Position numbers and translations under genes: made by a program. Under the pieces are notes generated by a model. That model did no database searches, was not told where the DNA came from, and was given only the letters and a program-made list of their open reading frames with translations. A DNA stretch of 64,000 nucleotides from contig OX155962.1 in NCBI GenBank assembly GCA_944548615.1, forward strand, positions 3,035,809 to 3,099,808, written 5' to 3'. Each line of letters begins with the position of its first letter. Position 1 is the first letter of the stretch. The stretch is from Micropterix aruncella. Taxonomy: Eukaryota > Arthropoda > Insecta > Lepidoptera > Micropterigidae. This document shows, one piece after another, positions 45,751 to 58,270 of this stretch.

Positions 45751-48700
45751 TGTAATGATATAAAATCGAACGCCTCCTGTCAAATAAAATACTTAATATC
45801 TAAACCAAACCAAAGCCATGTAAGCACACCTATTGCCATCTATACGCAGCAACGGGAAGGCAAGGTGAATGGTCTTCAAAGCGTAAAAGTAGTAATTAGT
45901 CGATTCATTCATGATCCCAAAATTTAAATCAATTTCAAAACGTGTAGCGACATCTAGCGGGCAAAAAGCGAGAAATGTTACCGTCGATAAGCAGAGAACT
46001 GTAAGAAAATTTTACTGACGTGTCGGCAAGAATATAAAATATATTAAAATAAGATTAAAACTCAATAAAACAATAAAACGTTTATATATTCGTTAAAAAT
46101 GAAGCGTAATAGCAATAAACCACTAAATAAAATAAAACTAAATAGGCTTTAGAGAAAAATAAAGGAAAAATCGATGATTAAAGAAACGCCGAAATCACAT
46201 ACAAAAATGGGTCTTCAAAAGATGCATGATAGAAACACAGGATATTTAGAAAGATTTCAGCGACGACACGCACTATAGACGTAGTATAGAATAAGCACTA
46301 TCCTCTGAAACGAAAGTAGAATCTGAAAACAGAATAAATAGTTAGCAATAGATTTAAATATCGCCGGGAACGAATTCGCAGCCGACCTCGAAGTGACAGT
46401 TCAATGTATGATTAAATTGTCGTACTTTTAACAAGAAAAATCGCCACTATAGACGATAATGCTAATTACAGCCGATATAGATAGAACACACAGTAGATAG
46501 ACCTACTAGAATAAAGCCAATGAAATAAGCTATTTTATGAGGCAGAGCATATACTCTGTACGATAGTTTACAGGGAGAATTTAATGTTTGAAACTGAATA
46601 AATGACGATTTGACGGAAAAATAAATCGGAATTAACCACGGCAAGAAAGTGTTGCCATGTTTTGACATCAAATAGAGTCGGAATATCGTACAAATTTTTA
46701 TCACTAGAGGCGCTGTAGTTCAGAAATAAAGGAAATTTTAAGGTGGACCACTAACAAAAAACAGACGAGCGTCTCAAGGAGCGTCATATGCATATTTGGC
46801 GGGAAGTTTTGGAGGGAAAGCCATATCTAAAAAAACCGACGATAATACAAATATTAGAGTATACAGAACGAAGAAGCCAGTTAAAAAGGTCATAGGTGAC
46901 ATATTTTTAAAGGAAACGGATGAGTAATTTCGATGTAAAGAATTGTTTTCAAAATGGGTCACTGAAAAACCTAATAACGCCGAATAACTTTTTATAAAAA
47001 CCATATAGGATTATAGTAGAAAAAAAATGAATAATAATAGCCGTAATAGTTAATGAAATAGACATACTTTTTGGAAAAATATACACGTACCTTTAGAAGC
47101 ACATAGCGCCGCGAGGAGGCAACATAAAATTAATAAATATGCAGAAATTAGATGCTGGGGATACAGATTATAAGGGAAAAATAGGGAAATCAGCTCAAAT
47201 GAGTGAATTAAAGAAATAAGAGTGCAAAAATAGCTCGATGTGCACGAAATGGTACGGAACCCCAATGCGGAAAAACGATAGTTGGTAACCAGACAGAAAA
47301 AGCATGATGGCCGCGTTATTTTGCATAGGAAGGGGGTGAAAAGCACATCTAAAAATGGAGAAATTGCCGTATTTTGAAGGGTATAAAAAGGCGGTGGGCG
47401 ATGCCAAAATCAATTCAGTTTACCAGGAGATCCACCGCGTAATAACCTCGTCACCCAAACGTCGAAAAAGTGCCGGAAAATGTAAAAGTTCAAGTTAAAA
47501 CGAGGGAATGTGGGCAGAAATGCTGTCCACATTCCCATAAAAAATCATGTAGAATCTAAGTGAAGTTTTTTTAACACATATTTATTTTATTAGAAGCGGT
47601 ACATCAAATATTTGGCGGGAAAGCCAACAAAATTAAACAGTGCTAAAAATTCGCCGAGAGATCGACGTAATAACAGTAAAAACCCTTTATAAGCGACGCC
47701 ACGTACATCAATTATTTGGCGGGAAAGCAACAATATTAACCAGTGCTAAGATTCGACGAAAAATCGACTTAATAACAGTAAAAAACACATTTATATAGAC
47801 GCTACGTACATCAAATTTTGGCGGGAAAACATAAGCATGCAGAATCAAATAGTAGCAAGATAGAAGAAAAATTAAAGATATTCTTTTTAAATAAACATTC
47901 ACGAGGAGATCATATAAATGAACCAAGACAGACATTCGCAATAGATTTCGAATCACAAAGACAACTTCAAATCAATTACATCTTTCAACAGAACGGGGCG
48001 AAAACAATCGTACGAGACGGCCGACATCCCTACGATGCAGCTGTCAAAATTTAAAAAACAGTTTGTTGTTGTTATGTGTTAGTTATTAAGAAGTGTATAA
48101 AGGTGTTAAATTAGTGTAAGGTATGTGATATTGGATTGGATGGCTGCTTAATACAAGTAAGATTGTTCAAATTATTATAATTGCAGTATATCCGTGCGTT
48201 ATAACTGCCGAAGCTGGCCATACTATAAAACTTGTTATTGTTGATAGTTTTTTTTAATATTTTAAGCAAATATGTATGTGTTATAAGTATGAATAACAAA
48301 TGCGTCTTAGACTGTTTCGCGCCATAATTGAAATAGAAAGCCAATACCATCTGCTTTTCGTACTGCCGCTACTACATTGTTAGCGTGAACCTTTTTTTTA
48401 TAAGGCCAGTACTTGATTGGGACTGCAGGCCGTCAATAAAAGACGAAGCCTCATTGATTGAGATACTTGAAACTGCCTGGTTTCACGTGAGACAAAGTCC
48501 GTGAACCAGCGTAGCGATAAATTTAGTAAGAAATGTATATACGTATGTCGTAATTGATTCGACATACCCATTAATTTAGGATATGATAAGTTTTTTTGTG
48601 CTATATTGCGTATTGTCATATTATCATGTTATTGTTATTTAATGCAAAGCTACAAAGAGAGCCATAATATATGTAAATGAATTGTATAAACTAAAAATTT

Positions 48701-49965
48701 TATTTTACAATATATCGAATATTTTGCCGGAAAAAGTGTTCATATTTTTTAATCAAAAGAATACCATACCTGAGAATACAAATAGACTGAGCTAAATCAT
48801 AAGTAGAAGTTGATTTGATAGATCAGATGCAGCACTAAAGGATGGACGAACGCAGTAAAGGGATACGCGAGATTGGCGCCTTAGTATAAATTTATCTCGT
48901 AATCCAATAAATATATAAGAAAAATAACTCCTGAGTTCACGACGCACTGACAGAAGACTGTAGCATCCGTCAGTGTGATAAATAGTGCAGCGACAAATCA
49001 AACAAAGTCCGATATTCAGTAATGATCAACAGCGTACTTATAAGGACATTATAAAAAAATCCCAGCTGATTGGAGCAATCGTCAATCGATATTGAGAAAG
49101 TGACTTAAAACTGTTAGCATACATTGATCTGGAAGTATTTAACTATAGAACACCTTTGATAATCCCCTAGATAGGAATTGTGTCATAGAACATCAAAAAA
49201 TCAATATTTCTCATCGAGACGAGATCTTAAAAGTGTATGTTACAAGCCGATCCTAATTTATAAACCTCAAATTGAATCAAACTATCTAAAACCAAGTGCA
49301 TAAGGGTCTAACAAATTGGTCTAGACACATAGAATACTCCTTATTATTCTTCTTCTTCTTTTGGAGAATACATTTTAGTCAGGACAGGAGAATTTCATAT
49401 ATGAAGGAGCACGTACAAGAGGAAACAGGGCTATTGAATTAAAATCTCTATTCTCTGCATACTTTGAATATCTTTATACATATATTAGCATCATCCTCTT
49501 CTTTCTAGTCACTTCTCCGTTCAATTTTACCTTCTTCATCAAGCGCTTATCGCTGATGACACATCGCGCGCACGTTTAAGTAACAAGTATTGATAAATAT
49601 TATTATTATTGAATAATATTAATTAATGTTAGTGTTAATAATATTAATAAATATATTAATATTAATATTAATAATATTAATAAATATATTAAAAAATATC
49701 GCTACAAAATGGCTTGCCCAAAGTGTGGCCAATCATGATCATTGCGAGATATTGTCGTCTGACATCTTACATCGTACATTATACACATTAAATTAAATTA
49801 AAAGTAAATAGGATTATCACAAGATAATAAATATAGAAAAAACCAACGCTACCAAATTGGCAACCCAACTAGTGGGGCCACACAAAATAATATATAAATT
49901 AAAAATAAATTACAAACAAATAATAAGATAATAAATAAATAACAAATAAAAATAAAAACGCTACA
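45751..49965 (+). repeat. 3' LTR (4,215 bp)
   Basis: Same length as the 5' LTR and identical in every stretch compared. It ends CGCTACA and is followed by the ATGG target duplication. Confidence 0.93.
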
Positions 49966-49969
49966 ATGG

Positions 49970-50157
49970 GAAACGTGATCAAAATAAAGGAAAATGGCGA
50001 GAATTTAGAGACGGAGGAAAATAAATAAATGACGAAAAACACCGATGATAGGCCGAAAGGCAGGTACGTCGACGCCAGGAGGAGTTTTAGTCGGTAAGAG
50101 TCGGACACTACCCAGTCACAGAGCGCCCATGAGGGTTTCCCCTCCTACAAAAAAAAA
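49970..50157 (+). pseudogene. R1-clade LINE, last codons, 3' UTR and tail
   Basis: The frame interrupted at 36656 continues here for about 19 codons to a TAA at 50026-50028. A 3' UTR with GTCGGTAAGAGTCGGACACT and GCCCATGAGGGTTTCCCCTC follows, then an A run at about 50149. GTCGG and CCCATGAGGG phrases are typical of R1-type 3' UTRs as I recall them. Confidence 0.8.
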
Positions 50158-51670
50158 GAAAGATCTGTGTAATTACGGGGACGAAATATGGATAGGAACT
50201 GATAGCTGTTGCGGTTATGATAAAAGTGCTAAGCTTTTATAAACTATGAAAACAATCCAATTGTAGTGTCTAAAATATACAAAAATAATCAAAAAATCAA
50301 TATAATTAATTAGTAACTACTTTTATAGATGCTGTATATTTTAATTGCTGTTGCTTTATTATAAATTATAAAAGCAATTCAATCCGACAATGAGAGCATG
50401 AATAATAAAACTATCATTTAAATGGGTAAAATATTTGAATAGTCATGGCCCTCGAATTCGGTCAGATCATGAAAAGGATGGCCTATCAGCATTCTTTAAT
50501 GTTTTTTTTTTCAATTTTACGTCCTCCAGCTCTTTAATAGTTGTTAATTGTCGCTGTTTAATTTATAGATCAAAAACAGAAACCGGTTACATGTCGAAGG
50601 TCTGATCTGCAGTTCTAACATCGAAAATGTACAATATTGGTGTTGTTGTTTCAATAAATATAAAAAACTTATAGATACGCTCTAATGGGAATCTCAAGCT
50701 CCAACACAAAAGTCTTCTACTAAATGCGCTCCACGATTTTATTTTAGTTTTATCAAAGCTCCATTCTGCTGACTCCAATCTAATAAAATCCAGCACAGTG
50801 CAGTACAATATAGTACATAATCCAGTACAGTATAGTGTAGTACATAATCGTACTTACAATAAAACCGCTTTCTCTAAAAAGTGTACACTAAGAACAATCC
50901 GGATGAAAACAAAGACAATAAAGTTGGATATACCCATTATAGCAAAATAATACTACCCAATATAGATAATACTGAGAAACTCGTAACAATTTTTGTATTA
51001 AATGGCATACAGTACGATATACCATTATCGATTGAAAGAATATTTAGTGCACATTACTACCTGAACACCACGTCCATTACTATTTTGTAAGTCACACCAC
51101 TACACGAATATCGAGATCCTCCGGCGAAGAGCGACGAAAATGCCAATGGGTTTTAATAAGCTGGAATACTCAAAAATAATTCGCGAATTGCAACTGACCA
51201 TACTCAAGGATCGTCCTCATTGAGACGTAAACGATCATCAACGGATGCTATAATTGTGCCGAGTTGTCTTCTATCTTCAAACGGAACCACATGCAGCATC
51301 TGCGAGGACACGATTTCTGGAGAAGACGCGATTCCACACCAATCCCAGGAAACACTTTTAAGCAAACTGCACTGTGTACTTGTGGAACAGTTTACCTGCT
51401 GAATTGGTTGAAGCGTGAAGTGTCAACGTATTTAAAAATGGATTAATTTACATTTTTTTTTAAATATTGTAAATACACTTAGTGTGAGATTCAGATATAT
51501 CAGTTATTATATTGGCTATCTGTAAAACATAATAATAATAATATAAATAGGTATGTATCACATTTTTCTTTGCTATATTTGTATTTTATCTGTGGTTAAG
51601 TAATTGAGGAAACTTAATTAGTTTAACTAATTAATTAATCTAACCTACGTCTCACCCAATTTGAGTGATT
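50158..51670. other. Unassigned, with possible coding relic
   Basis: 51100-51450 is GC-balanced and stays open in two overlapping plus-strand frames of about 60 codons. A reading with CSICEDTISGEDA has Cys pairs but no complete finger. TAGTACA-type short repeats lie at 50795-50850. Nothing is identified. Confidence 0.35.
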
Positions 51671-51728
51671 CAAACAAATGTTTTCCAAGCTACGGCCCCG
51701 GGGCCGGCTCTGAGAATGCACCTAAAGA

Positions 51729-51755
51729 AGAAGAAGAAGAAGACTATGATGATGA
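51729..51755. repeat. (GAA)n/(GAT)n short microsatellite
   Basis: GAAGAAGAAGAAGAAGA followed by TATGATGATGATGA, just outside the exon-like island. Confidence 0.9.
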
Positions 51756-51778
51756 TGACCAAATAGCTAGGTAAGTAC

Positions 51779-52010
51779 TCACTGGTGCCGTTGACGTTCC
51801 TGCCGATGATCTTGCTGGCGCCGTTGGTGGCCGCTAGAGCTGACGGCGCCGACGCCGCGGACGGCGCGTCCTCCGCCGCCGACTGCTCCATCGCCAACCG
51901 CCGGCACATTCAACGCCTTCTGCCGCTCCTGATACTTTCTCAGCCCTGGCAAAAGCTCTCGCACCAGATTAGAGCCTTACTCTTCCCTGGACATGAGACC
52001 CTGCTCCGTC
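51779..52010 (-). pseudogene. Possible host-gene exon or its relic
   Basis: A GC-rich island with coding-like codon use on the minus strand. One frame reads RELLPGLRKYQERQKALNVP. A second, one base shifted, reads MEQSAAEDAPSAASAPSALA, then ATNGASKIIGRNVNGT with strongly GC-ending codons. The latter ends exactly at a donor-like A|GTGAGT near 51784. A TAA lies upstream in the first frame. A single frameshift plus a stop suggests a damaged duplicate or assembly errors in a real exon. I do not recognise the protein. Confidence 0.35.
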
Positions 52011-52069
52011 TCAAGTTTATGCGGTGATAATAAAGCGCGGCGCTGATGGTTCAGGCAGGTGTGCTGAAA

Positions 52070-52775
52070 AATTATGAACGTTTAAATATGCGTATGGCCT
52101 TTGATTATGTACTCGTTGTTCGCGCATAAACATGTATAGTTGATTAGAAAGGGAAGGCAACTATACTTAGATTGACCAGGGTTGTAAAAAAACTAATTTC
52201 CGTGCACTTCACACATTACTTTCTAGGTTTTTCAAGTTTTCATGATGATGCCTCTGGTTTTCTTAAAAAAAGTAATTCATAACCTAAAAATACATTTGAC
52301 AATTCTGTGAAAGTCAAAAAATCAGTGAGTATTTCAGAGTTGCAATGTTAGGATATTAAAAAAAACTATGTTAGGATATAAAAAAATATTCCATGAAATA
52401 GAATAATTCTAATTTTTATTTTAAATTTGCTAATTACTTAGTGTTTTTTTTTGTATTTATACATTTAAGCATTGACATATTCACAGATGTTTTGGAATTA
52501 AAAAAATATCGGAGAGCAGTCAAATGTATTTTTAGGTTATATATTACGCTTTTAAAGAAAACATGATTAATCGGACAGAAAACCAGAGAATAGTCCTGAA
52601 AAACTGAAAAAGTCGAAAAAATAACATGCAAAGTGCACGGAAAAGTGATTTTTGTTACACGGTAGAAAACAATCCATTTTTCGAACGGATGAGGTAGAAA
52701 TTTAGGTACAAAGTTAAAAATTCACGAACTAAGTAAGTAATTCGTTGCAGAATTTCTTAATAACTTAAGTAGAAT
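52070..52775. other. Unassigned AT-rich stretch
   Basis: No gene or repeat is recognised. Confidence 0.45.
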
Positions 52776-52925
52776 TAAAGGATGATTCATGCTACACCGG
52801 GCCGGGGCCGGGCCGGGCCCCGGCCGAGTCGTTTCCAACGTGCTCCGGCCGGGGCAGTCATTCATGCTATACCGGGCGTGACCGGGCTGTTTCCGAGTTT
52901 ATTTATCCCACGGCCATGTCCGCGA

Positions 52926-53048
52926 TAACTAGTAGAATAGAATAGAATAGAATAACTTTAATGTGCTATAAAACATAACTTAATGAATATTACGCTGGTT
53001 TTATAAAAAAGACAATTTATGCACAAATGGCGGACTTATCTAACTAGT
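52926..53048 (-). mobile_element. Short LINE 3' end nested in the Harbinger element
   Basis: The 8-bp repeat TAACTAGT flanks 52934-53040. The left end is (AGAAT)n, the inverse of a LINE tail. The inner end has CAAATGGCGGACTTATC, shared with 5351 and 7800. Confidence 0.75.
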
Positions 53049-53110
53049 GTTGCGTCCATCTATTTTGGCGATAATAATATTTTTTAATTTCTATTTTCGC
53101 TTGATTATTA

Positions 53111-53400
53111 ATGCAATTTTCACAACTTGAGTTGGCAGCTATTGCAATTGCCTTTGAAGATGAAGTATTGGAAACACGAACTGAATCTAATAAAAGAAGA
53201 TGGAGTGTACATCCAGCCTGGAGAAAACGACAATCGGAGGGAGAATTCGCCACGCTCTACAATGAATTAATAGATGATGAGAGCAAATTTTACGGGTATT
53301 TTAGGATGTCTAAAGAATGCTTTAGATTTCTTAAAAAAATAAAACGTGATTTAACCAAACAAAATTCAAGATTTCTGAAGCATACCATTGAACGATTAGC
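53111..53400 (+). pseudogene. Harbinger transposase, N-terminal fragment
   Basis: About 95 codons are readable before the frame enters GC-rich end sequence. RRWSVHPAWRKRQSEGEF, TLYNELIDDESKFYGYFRMS and KECFRFLKKIKRDLTKQNSR follow the pattern of the N-terminal region of PIF/Harbinger (and HARBI1-like) nucleases, upstream of the DDE domain. The catalytic part is missing entirely. The ATG at 53111 is the first in frame. Confidence 0.8.
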
Positions 53401-53588
53401 AGACCGGAGCCGGGAAAACAATATCCACCGCCATTTCGCCGCCGTGCTCCGGTCGTGGCACGGCCGGGCACGGCCGGAGCACGGCCAAGCATGAATTGCT
53501 TCATACAAAAGTATACTATAGATATCTGACCGTGTCCCGGCCGGGGCCCGGCCCGGCCCCGGCCCGGTGTAGCATGAATCATCCTTAA

Positions 53589-53990
53589 CCCTTAAACGGA
53601 AACACGAAAAATAGTTCTCCCAATATTTTTGATCGATTATTTTTCTACGTTTTTCTGAAACAGTTGATGATTTTGCTAACATTTATAACAAAATGTGTGA
53701 GCAGGACTGTCATACGTCACAGTACATTTCGCTTTTCAGTTTTCGGCCTTCCGAAATGCCAGGGACTCCAAGGCATTATTGCGTGGGCAAATTTTGGCTT
53801 ACAAGAACTAGTACCGGAAAAATCGACTAGAGATACTCATCGCTGCTCAAAATAAGTGCATGGTGCCGACATTTTTTAATCACTTGAGCCTACCATCGAT
53901 TAAACGATAAAAAATCAAAAAATATTATAGGGCGTGCCTAAATTTTAGGTGCTTTCGAAATGTCTGTTTATAGACAAATGCACGTTGAGA
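53589..53990. other. Unassigned stretch
   Basis: A 63-codon plus-strand ORF at 53664-53855 has no recognised domain. Confidence 0.35.
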
Positions 53991-54270
53991 AGTGTCAAAT
54001 ACAACGGACGAACCTAGAGAGTTATAATGACGTCGCGCCTTTCTATGAAAGGAAAGACTTAATGGACAACACAATCCACAGTCAAACTACGCCAGCCTAA
54101 GAGTCAAACTAAGTCAAACTAAGAGTACAACTCGGAGCACTGGCAAGTGCACACAGAGTGCCAACCTCGTGCCCTTACTACCAGATTAGAACAGATTTCT
54201 CCATCCTCCAGTCTAGTCCCGGATTCGAGGTTGCTTGCGTGGCCTCTATCTGACGTTATCGGTAATTTAG
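53991..54270 (+). repeat. RS-B retroposon, copy B3, 5' section
   Basis: AATACAACGGACGAACC to GATTCGAGGTTGCTTGCGTG then GCCTCT, followed by a LINE insertion. It resumes at 54857. Confidence 0.7.
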
Positions 54271-54856
54271 AGCAAATTTGAAAAACGAGGAAAAGAATTC
54301 GAGTCTGCATGAACATAACACTCGCAATAAAAATAATTTAGTAATTCCCAATGTGCGGCTTTCCTTATACCATAGATCATTTTTATATTTGGGGTTTAAA
54401 TTTTTCAACTCGTTGCCAGCAGAAATTAAAATACTTTAAGAGGTTGCATTTAAGAAATGCATAAAAAGAAACTTAACCATGCATGCTCTCTATAATTTGG
54501 ATGAATTTGACAAGGCCGCCTTAATTTTTAAAAGATAATTTACCATTTATCAAATCTATGTTGTTACTATAGTGTTGATTTTATTGTAAAGCTTATTGAT
54601 TATTAACTGGTTATTTTTTTTAAAAATGATTGACTATTTTTAAAAACTTATTAATAGATTATTTTAAAAAATGTCGATATTTTTTTTATTATTTGAGTCT
54701 GTTTGCTTTGATTTTTATAATTGATTCAATAACGCCTTTACATATAAAAAGTATATGTACACGTAATGATGTTGTTATAACTTCTAGCAAATGTAATATG
54801 ACGTATTCCACAGTATGTACTTTTTGGAATTAATAAAATATGACTATGACTATGAT
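54271..54856 (+). pseudogene. 5'-truncated LINE with TATGAC tail, nested in RS-B
   Basis: A short C-terminal reading is visible with breaks: NNLVIPNVRLSLYHRSFLYL, then GFKFFNSLPAEIKIL and KKCIKRNLTMHALYNL. This is the pattern at the very end of CR1/jockey-type LINE proteins. After about 300 bp of 3' UTR the tail is AATAAAATATGACTATGACT, a (TATGAC)n microsatellite tail, before RS-B resumes. Confidence 0.75.
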
Positions 54857-55330
54857 TTGTCGTGGACCGCGGAGCCTTTTGCCCGTCAATATCACTCGAG
54901 ATCGGGTGGTCAACGGATCGTGTCTAAGGATAGGTAACGCCAGGTCAATAGCTATACCCGCTTCCTAGGAAACCTACGTCTCCAGACTCTCCCGATTATT
55001 CGCCGGATTGCGTAAGCGTGACTGGCTCAGCCTGGTACACAAACCGCCCAGTTCCGCCCGATTCGCACGTCTGATCTCTTCCACCTCCGACTGCAGGTTA
55101 CGGATGATCCAGGCTAATACAGCCTGGTGCTCAAACCGCTTAGTTCTGTCCGAGGTGTTCCTGCTTCTAATCCCAACTGTTTTCGACTGCAGATTGCAGC
55201 CGTTGCTGAGTTCACAGCGACCCTTCCAGGTTAAGTCCCCTCTTTGGGGAGGCTACCGGATGGGAGCGGAACAGTGAGTTAGGCCGATCCAAGAACATAT
55301 CGAGCCAAACTACACGGAACCATTGGTAAC
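54857..55330 (+). repeat. RS-B retroposon, copy B3, 3' section
   Basis: TCGTGGACCGCGGAGCC to ACTACACGGAACCATTGG, with CTACGTCTCCAGACTCTCC and GAGTTAGGCCGATCC in between, as in B1 and B2. A ~60-bp internal block (CAGCCTGG...CAAACCGC) occurs twice near 55027-55150. Confidence 0.75.
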
Positions 55331-56104
55331 CAAATGACACTAGTTACCATTACAAGGCAAATGCACAGTTAGTTGTTGTTTGGTTTTATTAAGTTGTTTT
55401 GGAATCATGTTGATTTAAAATCTACATAAATTCTCTCGGAGATCGTATCGGGGCGAGTACATCGATTGTGTAAACCAGGGATATGCCCTTATGGCTTTTT
55501 TCGTTTTGTTTCATACTTTTGTAAAAAAAAAAGTAAAAGCTTCTGTACTTTACCGCTAACCTTCATCTGTTTAAATTATAGGTAGTTCATTATTTATTAA
55601 CACGCTTTTATTAGATCGACCTGTATGTAACTAACTATGTAATGGAATCTAAGGTAACTAATTCAACCATCTTCCAAGGATCGTAGCGTCATGAAAATTG
55701 GCAGCTGCATGTAGTTCTGATGACAATACAATAATATGGTACCTACTGTCGAACTGATCTGATGTTGGAGTCGGAAGATATGAACTGGAACTTCATGATG
55801 GAACATCGTATGATAGCCGTGTTTGGACCTGTTAGAAAAGTCTTGGAATAAACTTTAACCACGATTAGGTTTCAAGGTCTGATGATGAAGCCGGAAGATA
55901 GGCACTGGCATTCCATGATGGAATATCGTATCATAGCCGTGTGTATGTGAATATCGTATCATAGCACAAAAGCGTGTTTTTAGTGTTTTTTTTTTAAACT
56001 ATTAATTTATTATTATATTACAGCTAGTATTTCACGCGACATTCTATTGACTTGAGGGACTTGCTGGGATGTCTTGACTCTTGACCACTGGGCTGTTCCC
56101 TGTG
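55331..56104. other. Unassigned, with a duplicated repeat
   Basis: GGAAGATATGAACTGGAACT and CATGATGGAACATCGTATGA at 55765-55812 recur as GGAAGATAGGCACTGGCATT and CATGATGGAATATCGTATCA at 55890-55935. A further ATATCGTATCATAGC is at 55950. Non-coding. Confidence 0.45.
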
Positions 56105-56260
56105 CCTCGCGTAAGGCGTTGGCCTCTGACGGGTGGTTTGGGGCTAGCTAGACAGTGGGCTGTATTGTTCCCAAGTCTCTACGCTCACTTCAGGTTGAAA
56201 GAACGATTACATATCGATATAACTTCCTGGAGTGACGGGTTCGCCCGTTATAGATGACAG
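56105..56260 (-). repeat. RS-B retroposon, copy B4, 5' part only
   Basis: Inverse match to the first ~155 nt (GGCGTTGGCCTCTGACGGG to ACGGGTTCGCCCGTTATAG). The 3' part is missing, as in A2. Confidence 0.65.
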
Positions 56261-57841
<1,581 letters not shown>

Positions 57842-57928
57842 TAAAAACAACAAGCAACACTGATTTATTTATTTAATTACCTACGTTGATTTTTCCGAAA
57901 TAGTTTGTTTGATGTTTAGCACTATTTT
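57842..57928. other. Unassigned spacer
   Basis: Short AT-rich spacer with no feature. Confidence 0.3.
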
Positions 57929-58270
57929 ATGAGGAACCGGCACGCGCACACTTATCAAGCGCACATAAACACGGAGGAGGTTAAACGCGTGTTTCGCATC
58001 TGTCAGGCGGTCGGGAGGCGTCCCGTCGGATCGCATCGAGTGCAGCGCGCGATGCATCGGCGACCGCCAGACGGAATGGCGAGCAGTCGGTCGCGTAGCG
58101 GCCGTCGCGCGACGAGGGGGGAGCCTGGGTTAAGAGGTGAGGGGGGGGGGGGGGGGTTAGGCGGGGCGATCGCGCCTACCCCTCGTTCTTGTCAACCCTC
58201 ACTATACCCCCACCCGGCCAGCGTCTTCCTGGGGTGGCTGCGGATAGGTCCGAAGTGCGTTTTTTTCGCG
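57929..58270 (+). promoter_or_regulatory. CpG-rich island, possible host first exon
   Basis: A sharp GC-rich, CpG-rich block. An ATG at 57929 opens a frame that is arginine-rich (GRRPVGSHRVQRAMHRRPPD). AAGAG|GTGAGG at 58137 is a good splice donor, followed by a 16-G run. A first exon of 57929-58136 is possible, but no domain supports it. The downstream continuation of the frame is not trusted. Confidence 0.25.

Larger units (their letters stand above)
36653..49969 (+). mobile_element. Giant-LTR, Gag-only LTR retrotransposon (13.3 kb) with ATGG target duplication
   Basis: The element spans 36657-49965 with 4,215-bp direct repeats at both ends, offset by exactly 9,094 bp. They begin TGTAATGATA and end CGCTACA. 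ATGG repeats at 36653-36656 and 49966-49969. The internal region is 4,879 bp and contains one ORF, a Ty3/gypsy-type Gag; no protease, RT, RNase H or integrase frame exists in either strand. A G-rich polypurine tract abuts the 3' LTR. All regions compared between the two LTRs are identical and their lengths match, so insertion was recent. It must have been moved by proteins from another element. Gag-only elements are known from plants (TR-GAG); LTRs this long are unusual in insects. Confidence 0.93.
52776..53588 (+). mobile_element. PIF/Harbinger element with GC-rich TIRs and TAA target duplication
   Basis: The body is 52779-53585, flanked by TAA at 52776-52778 and 53586-53588. The inverted ends open AGGATGATTCATGCTACACC and continue for about 48 bp in a run of GGCCGGGGCCGG-type text. 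Further subterminal copies of the GGCCGGGC/CCGGTG words lie at 52845-52890 and 53435-53500. The three-base TAA duplication fits Harbinger. A 107-bp LINE end is nested at 52934-53040. It carries only the start of a transposase, so it cannot move by itself. Confidence 0.85.

Noticed and set aside
36657..49965. Segmental duplication or assembly error as the cause of the 4.2-kb direct repeats
   Set aside because: TG...CA ends, the ATGG duplication, a polypurine tract exactly at the border, a Gag ORF between, and LINE sequence continuing on both outsides are all explained by an LTR insertion.
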